Source: Streptococcus pantholopis
GTDB lineage: Bacteria; Bacillota; Bacilli; Lactobacillales; Streptococcaceae
Direction: 5' to 3'
Assembly: GCF_001642085.1 (NCBI RefSeq)
Contig: NZ_CP014699.1
Coordinates: 682,001 to 746,000 of the forward strand
DNA length: 64,000 nt
Below the pieces are notes generated by a model, which saw nothing but the letters and a program-made list of their open reading frames with translations, searched no databases and had not been told where the DNA came from. How positions within the stretch are numbered: the first letter of the stretch is position 1; every line of letters begins with the position of its first letter. Made by a program: the position numbers and the translations under genes. Positions 44,723-54,005 of the stretch are shown in pieces.

Positions 44723-46516
44723 TTGGCCTTAGATAAAGACAAGATTACCGAAATCAAAAACAGCGTAAATATTGTTGATGTTATTGGAGAAGTTGTCAGT
44801 CTGTCTAAGGCTGGCCGTAATTACTTAGGGCTCTGTCCTTTCCATAAGGAAAAGACGCCTTCTTTTAATGTTATTGAAGACCGGCAGTTTTTCCACTGTT
44901 TTGGTTGCGGAAAATCAGGGGATGTTTTTAAATTTCTTGAAGAATACCGGCAGATCAGTTTTCTGGAGAGTGTCAAAATAGTTGCCGAACGCGGCAACAT
45001 ACCGCTCCAGCTGGATATTGCACCTGCTCAGTCGAGACAGTCGCATCCTCATCAAAACCTTTACGATATTCATCAAGATGCTGCCAAATTTTACCATGCC
45101 GTTTTAATGACAACCAAGATGGGTCAGGCGGCGCGTGATTATCTCTATCAAAGAGGTCTGACAGATGAGACTATCGTTTATTTTAATATCGGGCTGGCTC
45201 CTGATGAGAGCGATTATCTTTATCAGTCTTTGAAGGAAAAGTACACAGAAGAGACGATTGCGGATTCAGGGCTGTTCAACATTTCTGAACGAACTGGCGG
45301 TGTTTATGATGCGTTTAGAAACCGTATTATGTTTCCGCTGACTGATGAACATGGGCAGGTGATAGCTTTCTCCGGTCGGATTTGGACTTGGCAGGAAAAT
45401 TCCGGCAGACAGGAGGCAAAATACAAAAATTCACGTTCAACGCTTATTTTTAATAAGTCTTATGAACTGTATCATTTGGATAAAGCCAGAACGCTCATCA
45501 GTAAAAAACATGAAGTCTATGTGATGGAAGGCTTTATGGACGTCATAGCGGCCTATAATGCCGGATGCGAGAATGCGGTGGCCTCTATGGGGACGGCCTT
45601 GACACCTGAGCATGTCAGCCATCTGAAAAAGTTCACTAAAAAAATCATCCTTACCTACGATGGGGATAAAGCCGGGCAGCAGGCGATTGCTAAAGCTTTG
45701 GAGCTTTTGACAGATTTATCTGTCGAAATTGTCCGCATGCCCAATCAAATGGATCCGGATGAGTTTAGCCAGAAAAATTCTCCGGCAGCTTTACAGAATC
45801 TGCTGGAAAATTCCCGTATCAGCAGTGAGGAATTTCTGATACAGTATCTCAAACCGGAAAACAGTGACAATCTGCAGTCTGAAATCGCCTATGTTGAGCA
45901 GATTGCAAAAATTATTGCCCGATCGCCTTCTATAACAGCGCAAAACACCTATATCAATATGGTGGCCGACTTACTGCCGGACTTTGATTACCTGCAGGTA
46001 GAGCAGGCCGTTAACAATGAGCGGCTGGCAGAGCGTTCACAGCTGAAACAGGGTCATACAGGTGTTAGGAGCAGACCGGAACAGACCGTGAATCTGCCGC
46101 TTTCAAAGAGCCTTTCTGCTCTTATGAAAACAGAGAATCAGCTCTTGCACCGCCTGCTTCATCACGACTATCTATTCAACGAGTACAGAAATAAGGAGGA
46201 GTTTTCATTTGAAACTGAGGAACTTGAAGCTTTGTACCAGATTGCTAAGAAGCAAGGTGAAATCACCGATTGGGATTTAGCACAGATGTCCGATCAGATC
46301 AGGCAGGCTTATTATCAGATGCTTGAAGAAAATCTGCCGGAAGAAGTTGCTCCGGGTGAGATGGCCGATTTAGAAAATAAGCGCGCCCGCTTGCTAAAAG
46401 AGCAGGAACTGCGCCGGCAGAGCAAGCTGATTCGTGAATCCAGCAATCACGGGGATCTTGATGGAGCTTTAACAGCCTTAGAAAATTTAATTGCCCAGAA
46501 AAGACAAATGGAATAG
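44723..46516 (+). CDS. dnaG: DNA primase
   Basis: A 597-residue primase that makes RNA primers for replication. The N-terminal zinc-binding CHC2 domain has GLCPFHKEKTPSFNV and FHCFGCGKSGD. The TOPRIM catalytic core contains VMEGFMDVIAAYNAG and ILTYDGDKAGQQA. A C-terminal helicase-binding region follows. I choose TTG 44723 (protein starts ALDKDKITEIKN) because GGAGGTGAG lies 4 nt upstream; the frame continues to TTG 44705, but that start would cover the ribosome site. rpoD follows after 9 nt in the classic macromolecular-synthesis arrangement. Confidence 0.95.
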   Translation: MALDKDKITEIKNSVNIVDVIGEVVSLSKAGRNYLGLCPFHKEKTPSFNVIEDRQFFHCFGCGKSGDVFKFLEEYRQISFLESVKIVAERGNIPLQLDIAPAQSRQSHPHQNLYDIHQDAAKFYHAVLMTTKMGQAARDYLYQRGLTDETIVYFNIGLAPDESDYLYQSLKEKYTEETIADSGLFNISERTGGVYDAFRNRIMFPLTDEHGQVIAFSGRIWTWQENSGRQEAKYKNSRSTLIFNKSYELYHLDKARTLISKKHEVYVMEGFMDVIAAYNAGCENAVASMGTALTPEHVSHLKKFTKKIILTYDGDKAGQQAIAKALELLTDLSVEIVRMPNQMDPDEFSQKNSPAALQNLLENSRISSEEFLIQYLKPENSDNLQSEIAYVEQIAKIIARSPSITAQNTYINMVADLLPDFDYLQVEQAVNNERLAERSQLKQGHTGVRSRPEQTVNLPLSKSLSALMKTENQLLHRLLHHDYLFNEYRNKEEFSFETEELEALYQIAKKQGEITDWDLAQMSDQIRQAYYQMLEENLPEEVAPGEMADLENKRARLLKEQELRRQSKLIRESSNHGDLDGALTALENLIAQKRQME

Positions 46517-46525
46517 AGGAAAATA

Positions 46526-47635
46526 ATGGCCAAAGAAAAAGAGATAACAACATTTAATGTTCAAGTTGCTGAATTTATTCGCAATCATAAAAAAGAAGGG
46601 ATAGCTATTGATGATGAGGTGACAGAAAAACTGGTTATCCCTTTTGCTCTTGATGCTGACCAAATTGATGATCTCCTTGAAAGGCTGACAGATGGCGGTA
46701 TTTCGATAACCGACAAAGATGGAAACCCTTCTGCAAAATATATTATTGAAGAACCAAAGCCCGAAGAACTGACTGATGAAGAACTTCTTGGCAGCAATTC
46801 GGCCAAGGTCAACGACCCAGTCCGTATGTATCTTAAGGAGATAGGGGTAGTGCCTTTGCTGAGCAGCGAGGAAGAAACGAGGCTGGCGGTAGCTGTAGCT
46901 AACGGGGACTTGGAAGCTAAGCAGCGCTTAGCTGAGGCCAATCTGCGTTTGGTAGTTTCTATTGCTAAGCGTTATGTCGGCCGCGGTATGCAGTTCCTTG
47001 ATTTAATTCAGGAAGGCAATATGGGTCTGATGAAGGCGGTTGATAAGTTTGATCACTCAAAAGGATTCAAATTTTCGACCTATGCTACATGGTGGATCCG
47101 TCAGGCGATTACACGGGCAATTGCCGATCAGGCTCGAACGATTCGGATACCAGTTCATATGGTAGAGACAATTAACAAATTGGTTCGGGAACAGCGCAAT
47201 CTCCTTCAAGAACTTGGGCAGGACCCGACCCCTGAACAGATTGCTGAACGCATGGATATGACGCCGGACAAGGTGCGTGAAATTCTTAAGATTGCGCAGG
47301 AACCTGTCTCGCTTGAAACACCAATCGGCGAAGAGGATGACAGCCATCTCGGTGATTTTATCGAAGACGAAGTCATTGAAAATCCAATAGACTACACAAC
47401 ACGTGTCGTTTTGCGGGAGCAGCTGGATGAGGTGCTGGATACTCTTACTGACCGTGAAGAAAATGTGCTGCGTTTGCGTTTTGGACTGGACGATGGCAAG
47501 ATGCGGACGCTTGAGGATGTAGGTAAGGTCTTCAATGTGACCCGTGAGCGTATTCGTCAAATTGAAGCAAAAGCTTTGCGCAAACTGCGCCACCCCAGCC
47601 GCAGCAAGCAGCTGCGCGATTTTATCGAAGACTGA
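46526..47635 (+). CDS. rpoD: Primary sigma factor RpoD (SigA)
   Basis: A 369-residue housekeeping sigma-70. Region 1.1 is short; region 1.2 is [18 protein letters not shown]; region 2 contains [20 protein letters not shown] and [20 protein letters not shown] (recognises -10); region 3 is [17 protein letters not shown]; region 4.2 is the [23 protein letters not shown] (recognises -35). ATG 46526 follows AGAGGAAA. Co-transcribed with dnaG. Confidence 0.97.
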   Translation: MAKEKEITTFNVQVAEFIRNHKKEGIAIDDEVTEKLVIPFALDADQIDDLLERLTDGGISITDKDGNPSAKYIIEEPKPEELTDEELLGSNSAKVNDPVRMYLKEIGVVPLLSSEEETRLAVAVANGDLEAKQRLAEANLRLVVSIAKRYVGRGMQFLDLIQEGNMGLMKAVDKFDHSKGFKFSTYATWWIRQAITRAIADQARTIRIPVHMVETINKLVREQRNLLQELGQDPTPEQIAERMDMTPDKVREILKIAQEPVSLETPIGEEDDSHLGDFIEDEVIENPIDYTTRVVLREQLDEVLDTLTDREENVLRLRFGLDDGKMRTLEDVGKVFNVTRERIRQIEAKALRKLRHPSRSKQLRDFIED

Positions 47636-47742
47636 CAGCTGTTTAACGGTTAAAAGGATTGTCAGGTCAGAGAACTGTTCTTGTTTTGCAGAAAGAGTAA
47701 GCGTTTTGATATAAGGCTGAAACAAGACGAAGGAGATGGAAT

Positions 47743-48078
47743 ATGGCTGAAAAAAAATATACAGAAGAAGAGGTAGCTCATATAAAGGATCGTATTCTTG
47801 AAGCGCTTGAGATGGTCATTGATCCTGAATTAGGGATTGATATTGTCAATCTTGGGCTGGTTTATGAAATTCGTTTTGAGGACAGCGGGTATACGGAAAT
47901 TGATATGACGCTGACCACCATGGGCTGTCCTTTGGCGGATCTCTTGACTGACCAAATTTATGATGTGATGAAAGCTATTCCGGAAGTCACTGAAACAAAA
48001 GTCAAATTGGTTTGGACACCCGCCTGGAATATTGAAAAAATGAGCCGTTATGCCAGAATAGCACTTGGCATTCGCTAA
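47743..48078 (+). CDS. Metal-sulfur cluster assembly factor (DUF59/MIP18)
   Basis: A 111-residue protein of the DUF59/SufT-like family that helps iron-sulfur cluster delivery. It carries the family pattern VIDPELGIDIVNLGLVYEIR (about 26-45) and the conserved TTMGCPLAD with its Cys (about 63-71). AAGGAGATGG precedes ATG 47743. It lies between rpoD and rmlD, a position I recall for mutans-group streptococci. A terminator follows. Confidence 0.9.
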   Translation: MAEKKYTEEEVAHIKDRILEALEMVIDPELGIDIVNLGLVYEIRFEDSGYTEIDMTLTTMGCPLADLLTDQIYDVMKAIPEVTETKVKLVWTPAWNIEKMSRYARIALGIR

Positions 48079-48082
48079 AAAA

Positions 48083-48110
48083 TAAAAAGGATGAAAAATC
48101 CTTTTTTTTA
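48083..48110 (+). terminator. Terminator after the DUF59 gene
   Basis: AAAAAGGAT, GAAA loop, ATCCTTTTTTT. Everything from here to 48382 is non-coding and mostly a degraded repeat element. Confidence 0.8.
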
Positions 48111-48139
48111 GTGTAAAATAAGGTGACGATAAAATTTAA

Positions 48140-48335
48140 TGGGACATGGTCTAAACACTGCTGGAAAGACATGCTCTGGTCCAATGCTGATTTAGCTGGC
48201 AGCCGGTAATCGCCTGAAGTCTTTGTTGCCCTGCGGCCGCCCGCGCCCTTTGAGTCGTTTTGGCAGAGGGGCGTCTGCGAAATCGAAGATTTCGGACTTT
48301 TCGTCAGTCGTAAACGTCTAGGATACAGAGCGTTT
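48140..48335 (+). repeat. Modular palindromic element, site 6 (degraded, upstream of rmlD)
   Basis: A decayed left arm (GGTCTAAACACTGCTGG) and one 105-bp-type module with GAAATCGAAGATTTC can be recognised, but the right arm and the TTTGTATCTT end are lost. About 45 bp of other sequence precede AAAGGAG of rmlD. Confidence 0.65.
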
Positions 48336-48382
48336 CTTTTGGTGTTTTTACAGTCTATGTTTCATGGTTAAAGGAGTTTTTG

Positions 48383-49237
48383 ATGATTTTAATTACTGGT
48401 GCTAATGGTCAGCTGGGAACAGAATTGCGCTATTTGCTGGATGAGCGCAATGAGGATTATGTTGCTGTAGATGTTGCTGAGATGGATATTACGGATGCGC
48501 AAAAGGTAGAGGCCGTTTTTGAACAAGTGCAGCCAACCTTGGTTTACCATTGTGCAGCCTATACTGCTGTTGATGCGGCAGAAGATGAGGGAAAAGAGCT
48601 GGACTATGCCATTAATGTCACTGGCACTGAAAATGTTGCTCGGGCAGCAGCCAAACATCAGGCAACACTGGTCTATATTTCAACTGATTATGTCTTTGAT
48701 GGCCGTAAACCGCTGGGTCAAGAATGGCTGGAAACAGATCAGCCTGATCCGCAGACAGAGTACGGCCGCACTAAACGTTTAGGTGAAGAAGCAGTGGAAA
48801 AATATAGTGACCGGTTTTACATTATCCGTACAGCCTGGGTATTTGGCAATTATGGCAAGAACTTTGTCTTTACCATGCAGAATTTGGCTAAGACCCATGA
48901 CAGTCTTACTGTTGTTAATGACCAGCACGGTCGTCCGACATGGACAAGAACACTGGCCGAATTTATGACTTATTTGGCAGAAAATCAAAAATCATTCGGT
49001 TATTATCATCTGTCTAACGATGCTGATGGAGATACAACCTGGTACGACTTTGCTCTTGAAATTTTAAAAGATACAGATGTTACAGTAAAACCGGTTGCTT
49101 CCGACCAATTTCCGGCTAAAGCTAAGCGTCCTTTTAATTCAACCATGAGTCTGGATAAAGCCAAAGCGACAGGCTTTGTTATTCCAACCTGGCAGGAAGC
49201 TCTGCAGGAATTTTATAAACAAGAGGTAAAACAGTAA
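48383..49237 (+). CDS. rmlD: dTDP-4-dehydrorhamnose reductase
   Basis: A 284-residue short-chain dehydrogenase that makes dTDP-L-rhamnose, the donor for the wall rhamnan. NAD(P)-binding ITGANGQLGTELR at the N-terminus; ISTDYVFDG and the YxxxK pair in YGRTKRLGEEA are the catalytic elements. ATG 48383 follows AAAGGAG; an in-frame TTG one codon upstream is less well placed. It precedes the rgp operon and probably has its own transcript, since a terminator and a separate promoter lie before rgpA. Confidence 0.93.
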   Translation: MILITGANGQLGTELRYLLDERNEDYVAVDVAEMDITDAQKVEAVFEQVQPTLVYHCAAYTAVDAAEDEGKELDYAINVTGTENVARAAAKHQATLVYISTDYVFDGRKPLGQEWLETDQPDPQTEYGRTKRLGEEAVEKYSDRFYIIRTAWVFGNYGKNFVFTMQNLAKTHDSLTVVNDQHGRPTWTRTLAEFMTYLAENQKSFGYYHLSNDADGDTTWYDFALEILKDTDVTVKPVASDQFPAKAKRPFNSTMSLDKAKATGFVIPTWQEALQEFYKQEVKQ

Positions 49238-49325
49238 TCCTCTTATCCTTTTGTTCAGCTGTCTTTACTTTAAAGTTAATACTGGCAAAAAACTGATTGA
49301 CAGGCATTTTTGCTTTTTATCGTGT

Positions 49326-49352
49326 CTGGAACAGAAGCTTCCAGGCTTTTTT
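49326..49352 (+). terminator. Terminator after rmlD
   Basis: CTGGAA, 7-nt loop, TTCCAG, then GCTTTTTT. The rest of 49238-49570 contains no gene. Confidence 0.7.
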
Positions 49353-49576
49353 ATAATCAAATACGCCTCCTGTTCGGCGTCAGCTATAAGCAGTGTATTT
49401 TCTCAGCTGTACAGGGCGGGAGTGAGACATTTCCAAATCAAAATAGTATTATGTTTTTTGAGTTTGCTGCATCTCGTGGCTCTTATAAAAGGTTTTTTAG
49501 CCAATCTTTCCTTAGATAAGCAGCCTATTTAGGGGGAACTGGCTTTTTAATTTTTTTCGCAAAAATAATGGTATTA

Positions 49577-49585
49577 TGTTATAAT
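49577..49585 (+). promoter_or_regulatory. rgpA promoter (extended -10)
   Basis: TGTTATAAT without a good -35; 35 nt before the rgpA start. This makes rgpA-F a transcription unit separate from rmlD. Confidence 0.6.
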
Positions 49586-49619
49586 GACTTTGATTGTATG
49601 TAAATGGAGAAAGGTGTTT

Positions 49620-50774
49620 ATGCAGCATATTTTCATCATAGGAAGTCGTGGCCTGCCCGCTAAATATGGTGGCTTTGAAACATTTGTTGAAGAATTGATT
49701 AAAACTAAAAAAAGCAAGGCAATTAACTACCATGTTGCTTGTTTGAGTGATGAGGAGCACCACAGCCATTTTACTTATTTGGGAGCGGACTGTTTTACTA
49801 TTAAGGCCCCAAAAATCGGACCTGCACGTGTCATTGCTTATGATATGATGGCCATTCACTATAGTTTGTCGCTGATTAAGAAGGAGAAGATTGCATCACC
49901 GATTTTTTATATCCTAGGCAACACAATTGGTGCTTTTATCGGTGTATTTAAGAAAAAAATCCAGCGAGCAGGCGGCAGACTTTATGTTAATCCGGACGGT
50001 TTGGAGTGGAAACGTTCTAAGTGGTCCAAACCGGTTCAGACTTATTTGAAATATGCCGAAAAATGCATGGCAGCCCAGGCCGATTTAGTGATTGCTGACA
50101 ATATAGGTATTGAACATTATATTAAACAGGCTTATCCTAATACACGGACTCGGTTCATTGCTTATGGAACTGACCTTAGCCAGTCTTCGCTGAAAGCAGA
50201 CAGCCCCAGCGTTTTAGCCTATTTTGAAAGGTGGGGGCTCAAGCAGGGGCAGTATTATCTTCTGGTCGGACGTTTTGTTCCGGAAAATAATTATGAAACG
50301 GTTATTCGTGCATTTATGCAGACGCAAACACAAAGAGACCTGCTTATTATTTGCAACCATGAGGGCTCTCCTTTCTTTGAAAAATTAAAGGCAGCTACCC
50401 GCTTTGAAGAGGATAAACGGGTTAAATTTGCTGGAACAGTCTATGACCACGATTTGCTCAACTATCTTCGTGAGCATGCTTTTGCTTACATTCATGGACA
50501 TGAAGTCGGCGGAACTAACCCTGGGCTTTTAGAAGCATTGGCTCACACAGATTTGAATCTGGTATTAGGTGTTGATTTTAATCGCTCCGTTGCCGGTGAA
50601 GCAGCCCTTTACTGGAATAAAGAAGAAAGTGATTTGGCTCAGCTTCTTGAAAGAGTAGATGGACAGACTGATTTTTCTGATTTAGCGCAAAATGCTAAAG
50701 AGGTTGTCAGCAGCCGCTATACTTGGGAAAAAATTACCAAGGAATATGAGGATTTATTTTTAAATGAAAGTTAA
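49620..50774 (+). CDS. rgpA: Rhamnosyltransferase RgpA (starts the rhamnan)
   Basis: A 384-residue cytosolic glycosyltransferase of the DUF1972/GT4 type. It adds the first L-rhamnose to the lipid-linked N-acetylglucosamine primer. N-terminal GSRGLPAKYGGFETFVEEL is the hallmark, and the GT4 domain has YLLVGRFVPENNYETVIRAF and HGHEVGGTNPGLLEALA. The start is ATG 49620, with GAAAGG upstream. It overlaps rgpB by 11 nt. It opens the rgpABCD block, which resembles the S. mutans serotype polysaccharide genes. Confidence 0.93.
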   Translation: MQHIFIIGSRGLPAKYGGFETFVEELIKTKKSKAINYHVACLSDEEHHSHFTYLGADCFTIKAPKIGPARVIAYDMMAIHYSLSLIKKEKIASPIFYILGNTIGAFIGVFKKKIQRAGGRLYVNPDGLEWKRSKWSKPVQTYLKYAEKCMAAQADLVIADNIGIEHYIKQAYPNTRTRFIAYGTDLSQSSLKADSPSVLAYFERWGLKQGQYYLLVGRFVPENNYETVIRAFMQTQTQRDLLIICNHEGSPFFEKLKAATRFEEDKRVKFAGTVYDHDLLNYLREHAFAYIHGHEVGGTNPGLLEALAHTDLNLVLGVDFNRSVAGEAALYWNKEESDLAQLLERVDGQTDFSDLAQNAKEVVSSRYTWEKITKEYEDLFLNES

Positions 50775-51696
50775 TATTCTAATGTCCACCTACAACGGGG
50801 AAAGCTTTGTAGCAGAGCAGATTGAAAGCATTCAGGCACAGACCTTTAAAAATTGGCAGCTTTTAATCAGAGACGATGGCTCAAGTGATAGGACACCAAA
50901 TATTATTGAACAGTATGTCAAAAAAGATAGGCGGATTCGCTTTATCAATGCCGATAAGCGGGAGAATATCGGTGTTATCCAGAATTTTTTTACACTGGTT
51001 AAGTATGAAAAGGCAGATTATTATTTTTTTAGCGACCAAGATGATATTTGGCTGCAAGACAAGCTGGAAATGACTTTAAAGGAAGCGGCCAAATACGAAA
51101 AAAACAGTCCTTTGGTTGTTTATACTGATTTAAAAATTGTTGACAGAAACCTGACGGTTTTGCAGGAGAGTATGATAAAAACTCAGTCAGGGCATGCTAA
51201 CACTGATTTGCTGGCGGAACTGACAGAAAATACTGTAACAGGTGGAACAATGCTGATTAATCATGCTTTGGCTGAGCAATGGCATCACTGCCGCAGTCTG
51301 CTGATGCATGACTGGTATTTGGCCCTGCTGGCCAGTGCACTTGGCCGCTTAGTCTATCTAGATAGAGCGACAGAGCTTTACCGGCAGCATGACAGCAATG
51401 TGCTAGGAGCCAGAACATGGTCGAAAAGGATGAAAAACTGGCTGCGCCCGCATAAGCTTCTTGAGAAATACTGGCTGTTGATTACTGCCAGTCAAAAACA
51501 GGCGGAAAACCTGTTGGACTTAGATTTATCTGACGATACCAGAGACTTAGTAGAAGCTTATGTGAGTTTACTTGACAAACCGCTCAGCCAGCGTTTGGAA
51601 CTTTTGAGAATATGTGGATTTAGGAAAAACCGTCCTTTTCATACCTTTGTTTTTCGCACACTGATTGTTACTAAGTTTGGTTATAGGAGAAAATAA
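50764..51696 (+). CDS. rgpB: Rhamnosyltransferase RgpB
   Basis: A 310-residue GT2 (GT-A fold) enzyme that extends the rhamnan. The nucleotide-sugar site is NILMSTYNGESFVAEQIESI (about 4-23) with IRDDGSSDRT, the acidic motif is FFSDQDDIW (about 90-98), and the acceptor area has MHDWYLALLASALG. The C-terminus is amphipathic. It overlaps rgpA and is followed directly by rgpC. Confidence 0.93.
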   Translation: MKVNILMSTYNGESFVAEQIESIQAQTFKNWQLLIRDDGSSDRTPNIIEQYVKKDRRIRFINADKRENIGVIQNFFTLVKYEKADYYFFSDQDDIWLQDKLEMTLKEAAKYEKNSPLVVYTDLKIVDRNLTVLQESMIKTQSGHANTDLLAELTENTVTGGTMLINHALAEQWHHCRSLLMHDWYLALLASALGRLVYLDRATELYRQHDSNVLGARTWSKRMKNWLRPHKLLEKYWLLITASQKQAENLLDLDLSDDTRDLVEAYVSLLDKPLSQRLELLRICGFRKNRPFHTFVFRTLIVTKFGYRRK

Positions 51697-52500
51697 ATGG
51701 GGTTATTTAGTCGAAAAAACCGTATCTTGCTGAAAGAATTAATCAAGACAGATTTTAAATTGCGCTATCAAGGTTCTGCAATTGGCTATCTTTGGTCTAT
51801 TTTAAAGCCTTTGATGCTGTTTGCAATTATGTATCTTGTTTTTATCCACTTTTTACGTTTGGGCGGCGATGTTCCCCACTTTCCGGTAGCACTTTTGTTG
51901 GCTAATGTGATTTGGGGCTTCTTCTCAGAAGCGACCAATATGGGAATGGTGTCCATCGTCACAAGAGGCGATTTACTGAGAAAACTAAATTTTTCCAAAA
52001 GTATTATTGTTGTTTCAGCGATTTGCGGGGCTGCTATTAATTTCGGCATCAATCTGATTGTTGTGATGATTTTTGCCTTATTTAACGGTGTGAGGTTTTC
52101 TTGGACAGTATTTATGATTTTCCCCCTGTTTATTGAGCTTTTTCTTATAGCAACAGGGATTGCGCTGATTTTATCGGCTTTATTTGTTAAATTCCGTGAT
52201 TTATCACAAATTTGGGAAGTTATCATGCAGGCCGGACTGTATGCTACGCCGATTATTTATCCTATTACCTTTGTAACAGAGCGCAATATTGTTGCTGGTA
52301 AGCTTATGATGCTCAACCCCTTGGCTCAGATTATTCAGGATTTGCGTTATTTCCTGATTGACCATGCCAACACCCCAATTTGGCAGCTGATCAATCACAA
52401 ATCCATTGTTGCGATTCCTTATCTTTTGCCAATCCTTGTATTTCTGATTGGACTTTTGATATTTAATAAACAATCCAAGAAATTTGCGGAGATTCTCTAA
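51697..52500 (+). CDS. rgpC: Polysaccharide ABC exporter permease RgpC
   Basis: A 267-residue Wzm-like permease with six helices. The N-terminal amphipathic start LLKELIKTDFKLRYQGSAIG is the gate-helix region, and YATPIIYPITFV is the conserved family motif near the fourth and fifth helices. With RgpD it flips the lipid-linked rhamnan across the membrane. TAGGAGAAA precedes the ATG; stop and rgpD start overlap (TAATG). Confidence 0.93.
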   Translation: MGLFSRKNRILLKELIKTDFKLRYQGSAIGYLWSILKPLMLFAIMYLVFIHFLRLGGDVPHFPVALLLANVIWGFFSEATNMGMVSIVTRGDLLRKLNFSKSIIVVSAICGAAINFGINLIVVMIFALFNGVRFSWTVFMIFPLFIELFLIATGIALILSALFVKFRDLSQIWEVIMQAGLYATPIIYPITFVTERNIVAGKLMMLNPLAQIIQDLRYFLIDHANTPIWQLINHKSIVAIPYLLPILVFLIGLLIFNKQSKKFAEIL

Positions 52501-53726
52501 TGACAGATAAAAATATTGCAGTAAAAGTTGATCATGTCAGTAAATATTTTCGATTACCGACAGAAAGTACTCATAGTCTAAGAACAGCTATGGTTAATCG
52601 TTTTAAGGGAATTAAAGGTTATACTGAGCAGCATGTCCTCAGAGACATTAACTTTGAAGTGGCAGAAGGCGACTTCTTTGGAATCGTCGGCCGCAATGGT
52701 TCTGGGAAATCAACGCTTCTGAAAATCATTTCACAGATTTATGTTCCCGAAAAAGGAAAAGTTACAGTAAATGGCAAGCTGGTTTCCTTTATTGAGTTAG
52801 GAGTTGGTTTCAATCCTGAACTGACCGGTCGGGAAAATGTGTATATGAACGGTGCATTGCTCGGTTTTTCAACAGACGAAATTGATGCGATGTATGACGA
52901 TATCGTTGATTTTGCCGAGCTGAAAGAATTTATGAATCAAAAGCTCAAGAATTACTCAAGCGGTATGCAGGTGCGTCTGGCCTTTTCAGTCGCTATCAAG
53001 GCGCAGGGAGATGTTCTGATACTTGATGAGGTACTGGCTGTCGGTGATGAAGCGTTTCAGCGCAAATGCAATGACTACTTTTTAGAACGAAAGACCAGCG
53101 GTAAGACCACCATTCTGGTTACGCATGACATGGCAGCGGTTAAAAAATATTGTAATCGGGCGGTTTTAATTGAAGACGGTCTGGTGAAGGCCTACGGGGA
53201 GCCTTTTGATGTTGCTAATCAATACAGTTTTGACAATACAGAACAAGTTGTTGATGATAAGGCAGAACAAGATGACAGCCAGGCAGCTGCTGAAACAAAA
53301 GCAGCTCAAGTTGACAATTTGCAAGTGAAATTGCTGTCTAAGAGCCGTATCAGGCCGGATGAAAAAATTAAATTTGCCATTTCTTATGATGTTTTAGATG
53401 ATACTCCCACCTATATTGCTCTGTCTTTAACGGATATCGACCGCAATATTTGGGTTTACAATGATAATTCCATGGATTATCCGACAGCAGGCAAAGGCCA
53501 TAAAACTGTTACCTATGAGTGTGATCTGTCAGCACTCAATGATATCAAGGTCAAACTGGAAGTGACAGTCAGAGATGAAAATGAACAGATGCTGGCTTTT
53601 TCTTCTGCTGCTCATACGCCGGTTATTTTGCTTAACAGGACGGATATTCAGGCTGATGATAAATCAGCCCTTGATTCAGCCAGTGGCCTAATCCAAAGAA
53701 ACGGCAGCTGGGAATTTACAGAATAA
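52500..53726 (+). CDS. rgpD: Polysaccharide ABC exporter ATPase RgpD
   Basis: A 408-residue Wzt-like ATPase. Walker A is GRNGSGKST (about 64-72), signature YSSGMQVRLAFSVA, Walker B VLILDEVLAVGDEAF, H-loop VTHDMAAV. After a Gln/Asp/Ala-rich linker (about 250-270) the C-terminal part is a beta-sandwich resembling the glycan-binding domain of Wzt proteins. It is followed by 279 non-coding nt with a repeat element, so rgpE is separated from rgpABCD. Confidence 0.93.
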   Translation: MTDKNIAVKVDHVSKYFRLPTESTHSLRTAMVNRFKGIKGYTEQHVLRDINFEVAEGDFFGIVGRNGSGKSTLLKIISQIYVPEKGKVTVNGKLVSFIELGVGFNPELTGRENVYMNGALLGFSTDEIDAMYDDIVDFAELKEFMNQKLKNYSSGMQVRLAFSVAIKAQGDVLILDEVLAVGDEAFQRKCNDYFLERKTSGKTTILVTHDMAAVKKYCNRAVLIEDGLVKAYGEPFDVANQYSFDNTEQVVDDKAEQDDSQAAAETKAAQVDNLQVKLLSKSRIRPDEKIKFAISYDVLDDTPTYIALSLTDIDRNIWVYNDNSMDYPTAGKGHKTVTYECDLSALNDIKVKLEVTVRDENEQMLAFSSAAHTPVILLNRTDIQADDKSALDSASGLIQRNGSWEFTE

Positions 53727-53751
53727 GGCCTGCTTGCTAATCCGGATGAAA

Positions 53752-53988
53752 GCAGCAGTGACCCGCCCTTTTCCGTCGCTCTGAAGGGGTGCGTCTGCGA
53801 AATCACAGATTTCGGACTGACCGTCAGTCGTAGCAGTCTGAAAGCTTTGCTCTTTTCACGGCCTTTGTATCTTGATGAATTGAACACGGCCTAAAATCCT
53901 AGTGAAAAAGATGGCTGTCAGCGTGATGCTTAGGCATCACTTGCCATCCCCTATTTTCATACGGATTTTTAAACGGCCTTTGTATCTT
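53752..53988 (+). repeat. Modular palindromic element, site 7 (between rgpD and rgpE)
   Basis: It contains part of a 105-bp module with GAAATCACAGATTTC, then one whole unit with the GTGATGC/GCATCAC apex, about 112 bp nearly identical to unit 3 of site 1. Here both closing arms read GGCC, which still pair with each other. The last TTTGTATCTT ends 4 nt before AAGGAGG of rgpE. Confidence 0.88.
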
Positions 53989-54005
53989 ATGAAAGGAGGT
54001 AAGAC

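Noticed and set aside
49238-49540. Small reading frames between rmlD and rgpA
   Set aside because: They overlap a terminator, lack ribosome sites and have no protein-like pattern.
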